A stretch of DNA of 64,000 nt, from NCBI RefSeq assembly GCF_029784165.1, contig NC_073696.1, forward strand, positions 103,190,665 to 103,254,664, read 5' to 3'. The notes below the pieces were generated by a model, which worked only from the letters and a program-made list of their open reading frames with translations, was not told the origin of the DNA and did no database searches. A program made the position numbers and the translations under genes. This DNA comes from Wyeomyia smithii. Lineage: Eukaryota > Arthropoda > Insecta > Diptera > Culicidae. Shown piece after piece: positions 10,335 to 21,474 of the stretch; the first letter of the stretch is position 1, and every line of letters begins with the position of its first letter.

Positions 10335-11340
10335 TTTTTATTCTCACTCACTTTTCTCAGAGATGGCTGGTCCGATTTTCATGAAATTAATTAAGACATT
10401 GAGACATTAATTAATTTCATGAAATTAATTAATTAATTAAAAAATAAGACCCTATTTAATTTTCTTGTAATCGGATTTTTAGTTTAGAGGTTATGTATCA
10501 AAATGTAAAAATTATGAAACATCATTATCTCAAAAACTACACAACCGATTTGAACAGAATTGGTTTCAAATGGACGGGCTTCCTGGAAAACCCTTAACTT
10601 TTGAATTTTATAAAGATTGAGTATGTTGTTCAAAAGTTATGAAAAGAAACGTGTTCTGAAGACTGTTTAATCTCACTCATGTTTCTCAGAGATGGCTCGA
10701 CCGATTTTCATAAAATCGGTGTCAAATGGAAGGTCTAGTTGCCCCATAAGACCTCATTGATTTGTTTTGCAATCGGACTATTACTTTGCCTGTAATGTTC
10801 AAAAATGTGAAATCCAGCTATAAAAAGGAACATATTCCGGAGACTACTTGGACTCACTCACTTTTCTCAGAGATGGCTGACCCGATTTCCACAAAATTAG
10901 TGTCAAATGAAAAGTCTGGCTGCCGCATAATACCCTATTGAATTTTACTGTAATCGAATTGTAACTTCGTCTGTAATGTACCGAAATGTGAAAATCATGA
11001 AACTTCATTGTCACAGAAACTACACAACTGATTTGATCAATATTATTATCAGATGAGCGGGCTATTTAAGGGTTAACTGATGAATTATGATTGAATACGT
11101 GCTTTCATAATTTGTCTGCCCTATACGTTCTTATTTCATTTGATGATAATCAAACTTAAGCAAGCGTTATGTATTAAATTGTCAATAAAACAACGAAAGT
11201 CTATTATCTCAAAGATTACATGACTTATTTGAACATAACTAGTGTCATACGAACGAGTCATCTCTCAAACTTACAAATAACAAACTTCATAACAATTTGA
11301 TATGAGGCTCAAAAGTTATGGAAAGAAAAGAAATTCAAAG
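10335..11340. repeat. Degenerate long-period repeats
   Basis: The block CTCAGAGATGGCT-CCGATTTTCA recurs at about 10360, 10686 and 10868, each followed by a similar stretch including AATTTTNTTGTAATCG. The units are diverged and differ in length. There is no gene. Confidence 0.65.
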
Positions 11341-11589
11341 ACTATTTAAAACTATACCAGCTTTGATCGATATATGTGGCCTCAACATAATTTAAATGTG
11401 GTATCGTACTATTTGAATGTTCCAAATCCATTGATTCCTTGCGATGTGTTTAAAGTCTGCAAATGCACGACGAATAGGCCATAGGATATGATGAAAGTCG
11501 AAAGACAAATCGTTTGAAATGATTGGTTTTATCGAAATGACAACATCCTCGACTTTTGGCCTCTGTACATCGTCTTAATTCTGAATATA

Positions 11590-12778
11590 TTCATAATTGG
11601 TGGTATTCGGTAATTTTCAGCAGATTTTCTGGCATCAATCTGACACCAGAAATACCCATATTGGGAGGTATTTAGTTATTTTGGTTGTTTTCCAGAAACT
11701 AAAAGTGGTCGTCATTAAATTCAAAATGATGTCCAGGGTCAATGTTTGGTTTCTATGCATCATCTCGATTACGGAAATATCCATATTGAGTATTATTCGG
11801 TCATTTTCGACTGTTTCCTAGAAGTTGCCATTTAGCAATTCAAAATGGTGCCTGACGTCAATTGTTAGCTCATTGCATCATTCTGGTTCCAGAGATACTC
11901 ATATTGGATGGTATTTGGTTATTTTAGGCTGTTTTTCACAAACCGGAAGTCGCCATCTTGGATTTCAAAACGATATTTAAGATTATTTTAGGCCTCTGAG
12001 CGTCATTTTCGCTGAAGAAACACCCATATTGGGTGTTATTCGATCATTTTCTGCTGTTTCCTAGGAACCGGAAGTCGCCAACCTAAAATCCAAAATGGGG
12101 TCTGTGGTCGATTTCAGCTGCTGTGTATCATTCTAGATCCGGAGATACTCATGTCAGACGAAAATCGGCCATTTTTGGCTGTTTCCCAGAAACCAGAATT
12201 TGCCATCCTACAATTCATAATGGTGTCTGAGGTTAGTCTTTAGCTTCTTGCAACATTCTGGCTCTGGAGATACTCATATTGGGTGATATTTGGTCACTCG
12301 GGGCTGTTTTTCAGAAACCGAAAGTCGTAATTTTGGACTTTAAGATTGCCTGTGAAATCAATTTCTATCATCTGGGTGTAATTCTGGTTCCGAAAACATA
12401 CATATTGAATGGCATTTGGTAATTTCCGGCTGTTTTCCAGACACCGGAAGTCACCATCTTAAAATTCAAGATTGTGTCTGTGATCGATTTTTAACTTCTG
12501 TGCTTCATTCTGGTTCCAGAATGTTTTCCAGAAACCGGAAGTTGCCATCTTACAATTTTAAAATGTTGTCTGAAGTCAATTCGTGGCTCCAGTGCATCAT
12601 TACGATTCCGAAATACCCATAATGGGTGGTATTTGGTCGTTTGCCGCTGTTTTTCCGATACCGTAAGTCGCCATTTTGGATTTCATAACGGCATTTGGAG
12701 ACAATTTCTGGATTTTGAATGTCATACTGGTTAAAGAAACACTCATATTGGGTGGTATTTGGTCATTTTCAGCTGTTT
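11590..12778. repeat. Tandem repeat, ~124-bp unit, about ten copies
   Basis: The marker CATATTGGGTGGTATTTGGT (with variants) recurs near 11591, 11656, 11780, 11899, 12023, 12149, 12270, 12399, 12618 and 12745, mostly 119-129 bases apart. Each unit also has a GAAACCGGAAGTCGCCAT block. The array is interrupted at 12779 by a LINE and resumes at about 15300. A shorter reverse-strand stretch of the same family lies at 20760-21090. Confidence 0.85.
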
Positions 12779-15295
12779 ATTTATTTATAAGCAACTACCA
12801 ACAGACACAAATAGCTAGTCCTAATGGTTAATAATATAAAACACTACGAAACAGAGAAATAAATTTTGAGCGTAAAACTCGATGCGATAGATGAAAATCA
12901 AAGGCAGATGAAACTCGGTTGAAAGCTCGCTGAATACCAGTGATGGCACCGTTAGCACTGTAGTTAGTGCGGCGGAAAGGTAGTTGCAGCGTAGATGACC
13001 TCCGCAGGTTTCTAGATGGCGCGTTTAGGTTGATCAAGCGGAGAATGGCTGGGCAATCGCTCCGGGATGTCAAAACGTCCGACACTACCATGGCGCGTGC
13101 TGTTTCTCGACGAAGCTGGAGAGTATCAAGCTGGAGAAGCTGACAGCGGTCCTCATATCGGGTATTGCGCATGGGCTGTCGCCAGGGGAGCATTCTAAGT
13201 GCGTAACGCACAAACCGGCGTTGGATGCTTTCGATGCGATGAATTGCGTTGTTGTAGTGAGGAATCCAGACAGTAGAGCAAAATTCTAGCGAGGACCGAA
13301 CAAGTGAGCAGTAGAATGTCGTTAAACATTGTATATTTCTAAAGTCCCGCGTCAAGCGACAAATCACACCCAGTTGCCTAGCGGCTTTAGCAACAATGAA
13401 CGATATATGTTGCTTGAAGGTGAGTTTGGAATCAAGGAGGACTCCAAGATCCTTGACGTGTTCGACTCTCTGTATTGGAGTCCCATCCAATGTGTAATCG
13501 AAATGTAGTGGGCGGTGCTTTCTGGTAAACGTTATCACAGAGCATTTATCGGGGTTTAGTATCATGCAATTTAACTTACACCAGCGTGCAAATAAGTTGA
13601 GCTGTTGTTGAAGATGAGTGACGTCTTCGACGTTTTTGATTTTATTGAACAGTTTCAAGTCATCAGCGAAGGCAAGGCGGGGACATTTTAGCGAGTGATG
13701 TACGTCATTGAAATACAACAAAAATACCAGCGGGCCAAGATGACTACCTTGGGCAATCCCGGAAGTAGCAACAAATGATTCCGAAATTTCGTCACCGATT
13801 TTTACTCTAAGAGTTCGTCCTCGCAGGTAGGATTCGAACCAGTGGAGCAAGTTGCCACTAAATCCGTAGCGGTCGAGTTTGGCAACAGTGATTTGATGAT
13901 TTACTTTATCGAACGCAGCTGAAAGGTCCGTGTAAATCACATCGGTTTGACATCGTTTGTCGAAGCTATCAAGCACGTAACTAGTCAGGCAAAGCAAGTT
14001 TGTAGCACAGGAACGTTTAGGAAGAAATCCGTGTTGGTCGTCCGCAATAGAGCATTGGCAATGAGAAAACTGGTTGGAGGACGACTAGCTCGAATAGCTT
14101 CGAAATTGCACACAATGCCGAAATCCCTCTATAATTGTCTATTTTCGAGCGATCGCCTTTTTTGTGGACCGGAAACAAAAAGGCCTGTTTCCAAGTTGTG
14201 GGAAATCTACCAGTAGCGAGTGATAAGCGAAACAAGTGAGAAAGCGGTGTGACCAAACCAGTAATGCATTTTTTAAGTAGCGTTGCTGGAATACCATCCG
14301 GGCCTGGGGAGTACGAATGTTTCAATTTACTAGCAGCGGCGAGGATAGCATTGTCGTCAATGTTGACCGAGGTGATGGAGCGGCCAGGGAAAGGAACGTT
14401 ATTAGCAGCATCAGAAATGTCCCTATCCGTTGGTGTATCGTTGCTGAACACGCTTGAAAATTTAACTGCGAACATTCTGCAAATAGAGGCAACATTATCC
14501 GCTTTCTCACCAGCGAATTCCATCGTGGATGGTAAACCTGATTCCTTCCGTTGTTCGTTGACAAAGTTCCAAAATTTCTTTGGATCGGCTCGCAGTTTAC
14601 CTTCCATATGTAGTCTGTAGTTAGAATAGCACCGTCAGCGAAGTCTCTTATAATCGTGGTTTAACTGTCGGTAGTGTTCGCGAAGTATAAGGGCACCACT
14701 CGCTGAGAACCTCTTCAACGCAGAATTTTTTAACGTTTTTAAGCGTCGCAAAGCCGGTGTCTGCCACGGACGATATTTCTGCGATCGGTTCCGTGTTTTA
14801 GGGACGAAAACTTCTATCAGACCGTTTAAAATGCCGGAAAAATCGTTCACAGCCGAATCGATGTCAATTGTTCCAAGAAGTCTCGTGGATTATGCTCGCA
14901 TCCAACCGGCGGTGGACAGCAATAAGCACACCTCCACCGGTCCTTTTCTGGCTGTTGATAGTACTGCGGTCGCAGCGAAAGCCCTCGTACTCAGAACCGA
15001 ATAAATGCGATGATTGAGTGCGATCATCCAGCCAAGTTTCCGTAAGCGTAACAAAGTCGTAGTATCCTTCTGAGAAAACCAGTAGATAGTCGTCGATGTT
15101 CGAATTCATGCCACCAGTATTCTGATAATAGAGCTGAATCGACGAGTTGGCTCTGCAAGCATTTGGCGTCCTAGATTCGATCAGCGACGGACTTGTCGAA
15201 ACGGGGGCATTATCATGCATGCTAGAACACGAATCGGAATCGAAACATTCGTCGTCATAAGTATAAAACGGAAGATCCTTAACTTGTGCGAGAGC
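12779..15295 (-). mobile_element. Jockey-like non-LTR retrotransposon, defective
   Basis: The element lies inside the 124-bp tandem array. The array unit is broken at about 12778 (CAGCTGTTT) and resumes near 15296 (CGGCTAACTTTCAGAAGCCGG), which suggests a decayed target duplication. The 3' end is at the low coordinate with a TATAAATAAATAAA tail. ORF1 is absent; the 5' end falls near the start of ORF2, so the copy is 5' truncated and also carries internal damage. Confidence 0.85.
12828..15220 (-). pseudogene. LINE ORF2: endonuclease remnant plus reverse transcriptase
   Basis: Read 5' to 3' on the reverse strand: 15220-14864 is the first third of an apurinic-type endonuclease, with YYQNTGGMNSN and the catalytic Glu in LTETWLDD. 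The rest of the endonuclease is missing, an internal deletion of perhaps 130-150 residues. At 14850-14635 the linker resumes (WQTPALRRLK) and ends in an in-frame TGA. At 14607-14017 comes the reverse transcriptase N-terminal half (SPGPDGIP, FPVHKKGD, NYRGIS). A frameshift lies near 14080. At 13997-12828 the second half follows, with YTDLSAAFDKV, the polymerase box FADDLKLF and the thumb region. One deletion, one stop and one frameshift make it non-functional. The motif order fits the Jockey clade. Confidence 0.9.
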
Positions 15296-16040
15296 CGGCT
15301 AACTTTCAGAAGCCGGAAATTGCCCTCTTACAATCCAAAATGTTGCCTGAGGTCAATTATGGAACATATTTGTTACCACTGAAAACATTTACCTGCCAAA
15401 TATGGTTCCATTTAGTTGATTAGCTCGCGAGATGTGCAGAAAGTTGTGCTTCATTTGTATGGAACCCCTCCCTTCCAGAAGAGGGAGGGGCGTCGAACCA
15501 TTATGGACATATTTGTTACCTCTAAAAACATTCACGTACCAAATTTGGTTGTATTTTCTTGATTGGTTCTTGAGCTGTTTAAAATTTGTGTTTCATTTGT
15601 ATGGGACCCCTCCCTTATAGAAGAGGAAGGGGTGTCAAACCATTATGCACATATTTGTTACCTCTAAAAACATTCACCTGCCAAATTTGGTGCCATTTAG
15701 TTGGTTAGCTCTCGAGATGTGCAGAAATTTGTGTTTTTCTATGGTACCCCTCCCTTACAGAAAAGGGAGGCGTGTCGAACCATTATATACATATTTGTTA
15801 CCCCCAAATACATTAACATGCTAAATTTGGTTCCATTTACTCGATTAGTTCTCGAGATATGCAGTAATTTGTGTTTCATTTGTATGGCACCCCTCCCTTT
15901 CAAAAGAAGAAGGGGTACCCTTAACATGTATAGATTACAACATCAATATTTTAGAACCTAATGAGTAAATATACATTTATTGGATTGAAGCGCTCATGTA
16001 AATCTATTTTTACAAATAAAAGTTTGAATGAGAAAGGCTG
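15296..16040. repeat. Tandem repeat, ~143-bp unit, four to five copies
   Basis: The marker CATATTTGTTACC recurs at about 15365, 15510, 15651 and 15792. Units contain TTGTATGGNACCCCTCCCTT and AGAAGNGGGAGGGG. The left edge (15300-15350) is the tail of the 124-bp family, so the two arrays were contiguous before the LINE inserted. Frames across it are repeat-derived. Confidence 0.8.
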
Positions 16041-17828
16041 GGTCTGACCGCTAGGTGGATTAATTTAGGTTTTTTTGCTCAAATTGCTTGCATACTTCTC
16101 TTAAATTAGAAAGACATATTTTTTAACTGAAAAAGGCAAAACTATAAGGTCCATGGCGGAAGTTATTCGCCTAAAATTAACCTGGAACAATACCACGTAA
16201 GGATAACAATGGTATCAAATTAGTCCTTTCTATATTGTCAGACAATAACTGAGCCTCAAGAGATCCTTAAGAAAACGAAATAATTATTTTGAACGACAGA
16301 AATACACACAGTTGTTCATAATTCAGCTCACAATTGCCATGAAACGTTTACAGAGACTAGAAAAAGATAAAAGATATGTTCAAATATTTCTAAAGTTCTT
16401 CGATAAAAGTCAGCAATCAGATTTTAATTTAAAGTCAGAAATGCACAAAAAACATGAAAAGAATTCAATGATATTATAAAAGTAATAAATCCAATTTTTT
16501 TAAATAGATTTTTGTTGAAAATTCTGAAATTTATAACGCAGAAAACACAAACCAATCTTCTTATTTAGCTCAAAAAGACAAAAATTGTTTCTAAGTGGCA
16601 ATAAAATTGTATTGAAGCCTGAAAGAAACTAATAATATCCATTTAAAATCAGTTTCAAATCTGAATCTAGAAAAGTGTGTGAACACTAGAAAATGGGTGA
16701 TAATTAGGTTGAAAATGCAAAAATTTATTCTTTATATTTATACTTATTCTTAAACAAATTTAAAATTGCCAGAAACGGCTATCATTGCAGATTCAGGAAA
16801 GCCGAAAAACTATCTCGATTCGGGGTCAAGAAAATGTGTTCTAATTATTTTAAAAACTCTGAAAAATAACTAGAATGTTTCCTCTCATCAACTAAAAATG
16901 ACTATGAACAAGTTATCAGGAAGCAAGAAAAAAATAATAAAAAAATTTTAAAATCAATTCAATAAAAAAATGGAAGTCAATTCAATTTAAAATTAGGTTT
17001 AAAAAGCGAAAATGAACTCAGAATTGGGAATTTAGCTAAAAAAATTGCTAAATTTTAGTCCGACGAGAAATCAAAAAAGAAACCCTAGAAAAGATTCCAA
17101 ATTGAATTTAAAAAAATCCACAATCATATTTGAAATTCAATTTAGAATTAGTGGAAAATGGCCGAAATCCGTAACAAGGCTTAAAAACAATTAATGAAAT
17201 TTCACAAGGCTTGAAACGATAGGAAATGATTTCAAAAATTTGTCTATTCCGAAGCTCAATAGCAGCCAAAACAACTGTGAATTAAATTCCAAATTTGTAA
17301 AAATTTATATTAAAGGTTTGAAAAAGCAGAAACCAGTTCTACAAAACGCTGAAAATCTCATCCAGAGAGTGCAGAAAGTTACAAATAATGCTTTAGTTAA
17401 ACAGTTTAATTAAACCAGTAATTAATTTTCGTAAGTCTAAAATGACAGAAAATTGTTCCAAAGAACGGTTCAAAATAAATTAAAAATTTATGTGAAAATA
17501 TTCTGAAACATGGAGCACAAATTGATTCTAAATTATATCCTGATTTTAACTGAGTGAAATAATGAAAATTTCAAGAAAATGACTTTTCTGAACGTTACAT
17601 GTTTCGAAAAGCCCCAAGTGTGCCTTTTCTACTGGACACAAAAAATACCAGATAATACCTCGTTTAGGATATACACAATGGGGCGAGTTACATTCCTCAG
17701 CCAAGAAAAGTCGAAAAATCAACAGCAAATAGATGTTGGCCGAAGAAGTTAACTTTTTTTCAAGTTTTGAAATGAAAATGAAATTAAAAACAAGATTCTC
17801 TCAATTATTATTTTGTCGATAAATAAAC
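16041..17828. other. Very AT-rich DNA without a gene
   Basis: The stretch is dominated by short diverged units such as TTCAAATTTAAAATTGG and CAGAAA. It looks like an old degenerate repeat. I see no open frame, splice structure or RNA-like fold. Confidence 0.45.
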
Positions 17829-17861
17829 GTGGTTGAACTTATATATTTATGCGTTTTAAAA

Positions 17862-17935
17862 CCGGGAAAAACATCAATTTCTTACCGGGAAAAAACCAGG
17901 AATTTGAAATTGGAAATCTTCTGGCCACCAATTGA
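17862..17935 (-). repeat. CGGGAAAA-rich repeat fragment, reverse copy
   Basis: The reverse strand resembles 6318-6411: a GGTGGCCAGA start, then CCGGTAAG and CCCGG units. It may be a further part of the inverted relationship between the 5-kb and 20-kb regions, or just another copy of a common repeat. Confidence 0.4.
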
Positions 17936-17984
17936 ATGCCATCGGCTAAAAAGTGAGGAAGTGGCTAAAGGCCAAAGGAAGAGG

Positions 17985-18278
17985 CTAAAAAGTGGGTGGA
18001 AAGTGAGTTACAATATACATAATTTTTGTTTCATTCATGGTGTTATATATTTTCTTTTCATCATTCAGGACAATTCTGAAAGATTTCCGAACCTGTCGTT
18101 AATGGCAAGAGACGTCCTGCGTGTTTCAGCGTCGAGTGTTCCACTCGAAAACAAATTTTCTTCGGGGCGGGTTCTCGTCACATCACGCGGAAACAGGCTA
18201 AGTAGGAAAAGAATCCGGCAGCTACACGCAAAACTTTTCCTTATTACCTTAGAAGCAATAGCGCAAAATTGCCTTTAA
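17985..18278 (+). pseudogene. hAT transposase C-terminal (dimerisation) fragment
   Basis: The second half of the frame encodes RFPNLSLMARDVLRVSASS followed by VPLENKFSSGR and LVTSRGNRLS. This is the conserved hAT dimerisation segment found near the C-terminus of hAT transposases. A plausible small intron (GTGAGT at 18002, TTCATTCAG ending near 18069) splits it; splicing would join a GWK end to DNSERFPNL. The stop at 18278 is near the normal hAT end. The DNA-binding BED finger and the catalytic core are not found upstream, so it is a fragment. Confidence 0.85.
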
Positions 18279-18299
18279 GGTAACAAACCTAATACTAAA

Positions 18300-19180
18300 A
18301 AAGGAATAAAATTCTTCCCCAGTCAAGTAACAACACATACTGTCATATATTTAGCACGTGTTACGGGAGTACGACCATCTAATAATGGTCGTTGAACCAC
18401 ATGCAAGATTTTTTCTGTCATAAACTGCTCCCTTTCCATCTCAAGTTAAAAAAAAAAATCACACACCGTCGCATATGTTGCACATGTTACAAGTTTCTTC
18501 AATCTCCAATTCATCCGGTGAGCGTGTATTAGTTCGCTCGTTGTATGCATACGGGGTAGAGAAAGAATATGACAAGAGCTGCCAAGCAGCATTTTCCCCG
18601 TCATAGAGTATGCAAACGTTGATGATTTCAAAGACTTGAAATGCGTCTTTAAATGACATCACGATCTGTAAACTGCGTTAGAGAAAAACAAAAACATTCG
18701 CTTTCTTGCAAGCTATTCAAAACACATACTAATTGGTTCATGGAAACTCATTTGCACCTGTTTGAAAATACAAAACTCGTGCCCATCCAGAACAATATTC
18801 GCAACTTCGGCAACTCTGTTCAGACAGTATAACATATTTTCATTTCATGTAAACACTGGGAGACGAAACGAAAGTGTTTCTAATTAGACATTTGAGGTTG
18901 ACGGGTGAGATTCTCATTATGTGTGGATGAAGGGAAGCAAAAATGAATCTGATCATTGCATCAATACAAATGCAGCGAGTGAAGTCTTGCTAACACATGC
19001 ATTGCGGTGCTTGGCTGTATGTTCTCCTGCAGAAACACATACAAGCGTGTGCCCGTCATAATTTTTGTTACTTTTCGGTTATTACTATTTGTGTATAATG
19101 CGCAGTCATAAGACACAATAAGTAATAAAAAATTGCCCTAAAGTAATAAAATGCTCCCCGTTTGCGTTGGGTGTACTTTT
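18300..19180 (+). repeat. Probable hAT-associated 3' region / dispersed repeat
   Basis: Directly after the hAT C-terminus comes AGTCAAGTAACAACACATACT, then a long stretch ending near AGACACAATAAGTAATAAAA. The same ordered sequence recurs, diverged, at 47985-48510, inverted at 46730-47540, and partly at 48545-48690 and 49190-49400. Its position suggests it is the 3' untranslated and subterminal region of the hAT element. Confidence 0.6.
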
Positions 19181-19389
19181 ACTAAAATATTGGCTTAAAT
19201 AAATGTTCCAAAACTAGGAAAATTGTAGAACCAGCCTTTTTTGTTACTACGCTCCAAATTTTTCAATTAGAAAAAAATATGATAAAAAAAAAGAAAAACA
19301 AATCGCAAAACTTAGTTTCAACATGTATAAAAGTCTTTATGATAATTTTTTCACTAAAATAACGCTCTCGAAAGAACTGGCAACTTTTG

Positions 19390-19525
19390 TTCCCGGACTT
19401 CGGACCGGACTCCGGACCGGAACCGGAACGAAGCCAATCGGCCGGACCCAAATCGGACCGGAACGAACTAGTTCCGATTTTCTACCGGACCGGACCGGAC
19501 CGGAACGCGGACCCAACGTTTTCGT
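19390..19525. repeat. CCGGAC minisatellite, second array
   Basis: Units of GGACCGGAC and CGGAACCGGA are packed in about 135 bases. The array is related to 5881-6032 but inverted. All long frames here are produced by the repeat. Confidence 0.85.
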
Positions 19526-19810
19526 TCCGATGTCGAACACTATTGTGGAGTATAAATCCCAATGCGAGGAAAATATCAATAACTATCTAACTAAGCTTAA
19601 CGATTCTATCGATAGCCGGCAGCTGTCGATACGATCGATAATTATCGATAGCTTTCCCATCCCTACATGGTATAAATCAGCTTTAAAGTTCGATTTTTTG
19701 AAATTTTTCTAGTCTTCTAACTTCAGCTACTTGAGTAGATGCGTTTTATGCAAAAAACTCATTTTCGAAAAAAAATGGTCTTTTGACCACTCTGTTCCGC
19801 AACGGCTCAT

Positions 19811-20371
19811 ATGCAGTTTGCGAGGATGCGAAAATGAACGGAAATGGAAGGTGTGACTTTTTAGGCTTAGAAAAAATTTTTCATCGTCCAGACGGCATTC
19901 GAAACCGCAATCTCCGTTGTCTCCGGCAAGGTGTTTTAGCCAATTAAACTACTGGGAAAGGTATAACTAGTTCTAAACCAAAGTCGAATCACCCTCTACT
20001 ATTGTGTTCCCGTATCTCAGCATAGCCACCAACTGAAGTGTCTCATCGCTTGCGTCGCTGTAGATATAATAAGTCGTTATACACAGTGTGCGTGAAAAGA
20101 CCACCCTCTCAGTTATAGAAATATACTCCCACCGACAGTATGTGCAGTTCATCGTGGCGTGCTGGGATACGGGAACACAATAGTAGAGGGTGATTCGACT
20201 TTGGTTTAGAACTAGTTATACCTTTCCCAGTAGTTTAATTGGCTAAAACACCTTGCCGGAGACAACGGAGATTGCGGGTTCGAGTCCCGTCTGGACGAGG
20301 GAAAAATTTTTCCAAGCCTTAAAAGTCACACCTTCTATTCGCATTCATTTTCGCATCCTCGCAAACTGCAT
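19811..20371. mobile_element. Foldback element with tRNA-like arms
   Basis: The two arms, 19811-20022 and 20160-20371, are about 95% complementary, with a 137-base spacer. Each contains a tRNA-like stretch: TAGTTTAATTGGCTAAAACA resembles a D-arm/A box and GCGGGTTCGAGTCCCG is a good B box. In the left arm the B box is damaged. Two SINE-like units joined head to head would give this structure. The acceptor and anticodon stems do not form a clean cloverleaf, so this is not called a tRNA gene. Confidence 0.75.
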
Positions 20372-20533
20372 GCATTGCCCGCTTTACTAAATATCTTTGT
20401 AATTGGAGATTCATACAGGAAAACTGTTTTCTTAAAATTCGGTTAAAAATTATGGATTCAATAAAGATATAGAATAGCAATGTTCAAGTTCAACTAATCA
20501 ACCATCAGTTATTCAACAATATGAGCTAATAGA

Positions 20534-20732
20534 GGAACTTTTCCTATATTCATCTCATCACTCTCATTTGTCGAATTTACCGTCAAGTTTCACTATTTGT
20601 CTTCAAAGTAAAACTTCCGACAATTGACTGAATTGAGAAGTGAAAATAAAGTTACTTTTACTTAAAAATAATTAATTAAATTTGACGGTAAATTGGACGA
20701 ATAAGAGCGATGAGATGAATATAGGAGCGGTT
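20534..20732. mobile_element. MITE with ~56-bp terminal inverted repeats
   Basis: The left arm (20534-20590) and right arm (20677-20732) share CCTATATTCATCTCATC and TTTACCGTCAA in opposite orientations. The whole is about 200 bases and non-coding. The ATTCATCTC terminus resembles the ends of the larger insertion at 22986-23962. Confidence 0.75.
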
Positions 20733-20759
20733 AAATAATAAGATCTTCGTTTCTGAGAT

Positions 20760-21095
20760 ATACTCGACTGCAGAATGGTCAAATTTTATTTATTATGCAT
20801 ATTTTCGGACCCGGACATCATCCCGGTCGAAAATCAACTTCAGGTGCCATCTTTAGTTCCAAGATGGCGCATTTCAGTTTTTGGCAAATAGCCTTGAACG
20901 GTCAAATACCACCCAAAACCTGATGAATGCCCATAGGACGAAAATCGATCACAGATGTCATTTTGAAATACAAAATTGAGACTTCCGTTTTATGGAAAAA
21001 AGCTTAAAATGGTCGAACAATACCCAATGGGAATTATCAAAACCAAAACCGCCCAGAGACAAAAGATCAACAGCAGTCATGAAACGGAAATTGCA
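20760..21095 (-). repeat. Reverse-strand piece of the ~124-bp tandem family
   Basis: The reverse strand contains GGGTGGTATTTGACCGTTC-type and AACTGAAATGCGCCATCTTG-type segments spaced about 110 bases apart, matching the unit of 11590-12778. It holds two to three diverged units. Confidence 0.6.
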
Positions 21096-21474
21096 AGATG
21101 AACCGTAGGCGTATAAGCAAGCAATTTAGAAATACCCAACAGTGTGAAGCTACTAACATTTTAAACTTTCCGGTTGACAATCAAATATTGAGCAATTCCG
21201 GAAACTCGGTGAATGTGAATCGCAGCTTGAAAGAGTATTTATTTATTGATTTTATCCAATACAATGGTTTACATGAAATGTGGGTGGTGGGAAAAAGCCA
21301 ACAATAAGACATAAAAACCCCATATTTTTTACATAAATATGTACACTTAGATCTAACACAGAACAAATATAATTAACAATAAAAAAGTGGCATATTTTAA
21401 GTTCTAAGCAGAAAGTCATGTATCATAGTCAAGATTGTAAAAAAAAGATCATATTAACATTACTGAGAACAGTT

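Larger units (their letters stand above)
19290..20430 (-). repeat. Compound repeat, right copy of a distant inverted pair
   Basis: Read on the reverse strand, the landmarks match 4780-6060 in order: GAATCTCCAATTACAAAGAT, AGTAAAGCGGGCAAT, GAGCCGTTGCGGAACAGAGT, ACCATGTAGGGATGGGAAAG with ATCGATAATTATCGAT, AGTGTTCGACATCGGA and the CCGGAC array. A separate foldback (19811-20371) interrupts this copy between GGGCAAT and GAGCCG, where the left copy is continuous. Confidence 0.7.

Noticed and set aside
10203..10394. Frame with repeated Val-Cys
   Set aside because: It is the translation of the (TG)n microsatellite.
19323..19712. 129-residue frame rich in Gly, Thr, Pro and Arg
   Set aside because: It reads through the CCGGAC array; frames on both strands look similar, as expected for a tandem repeat.
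20230..20300. Possible tRNA gene on the + strand
   Set aside because: A- and B-box-like segments are good, but the anticodon and acceptor stems do not pair cleanly, and the unit is duplicated as a palindrome; called a tRNA-like foldback.
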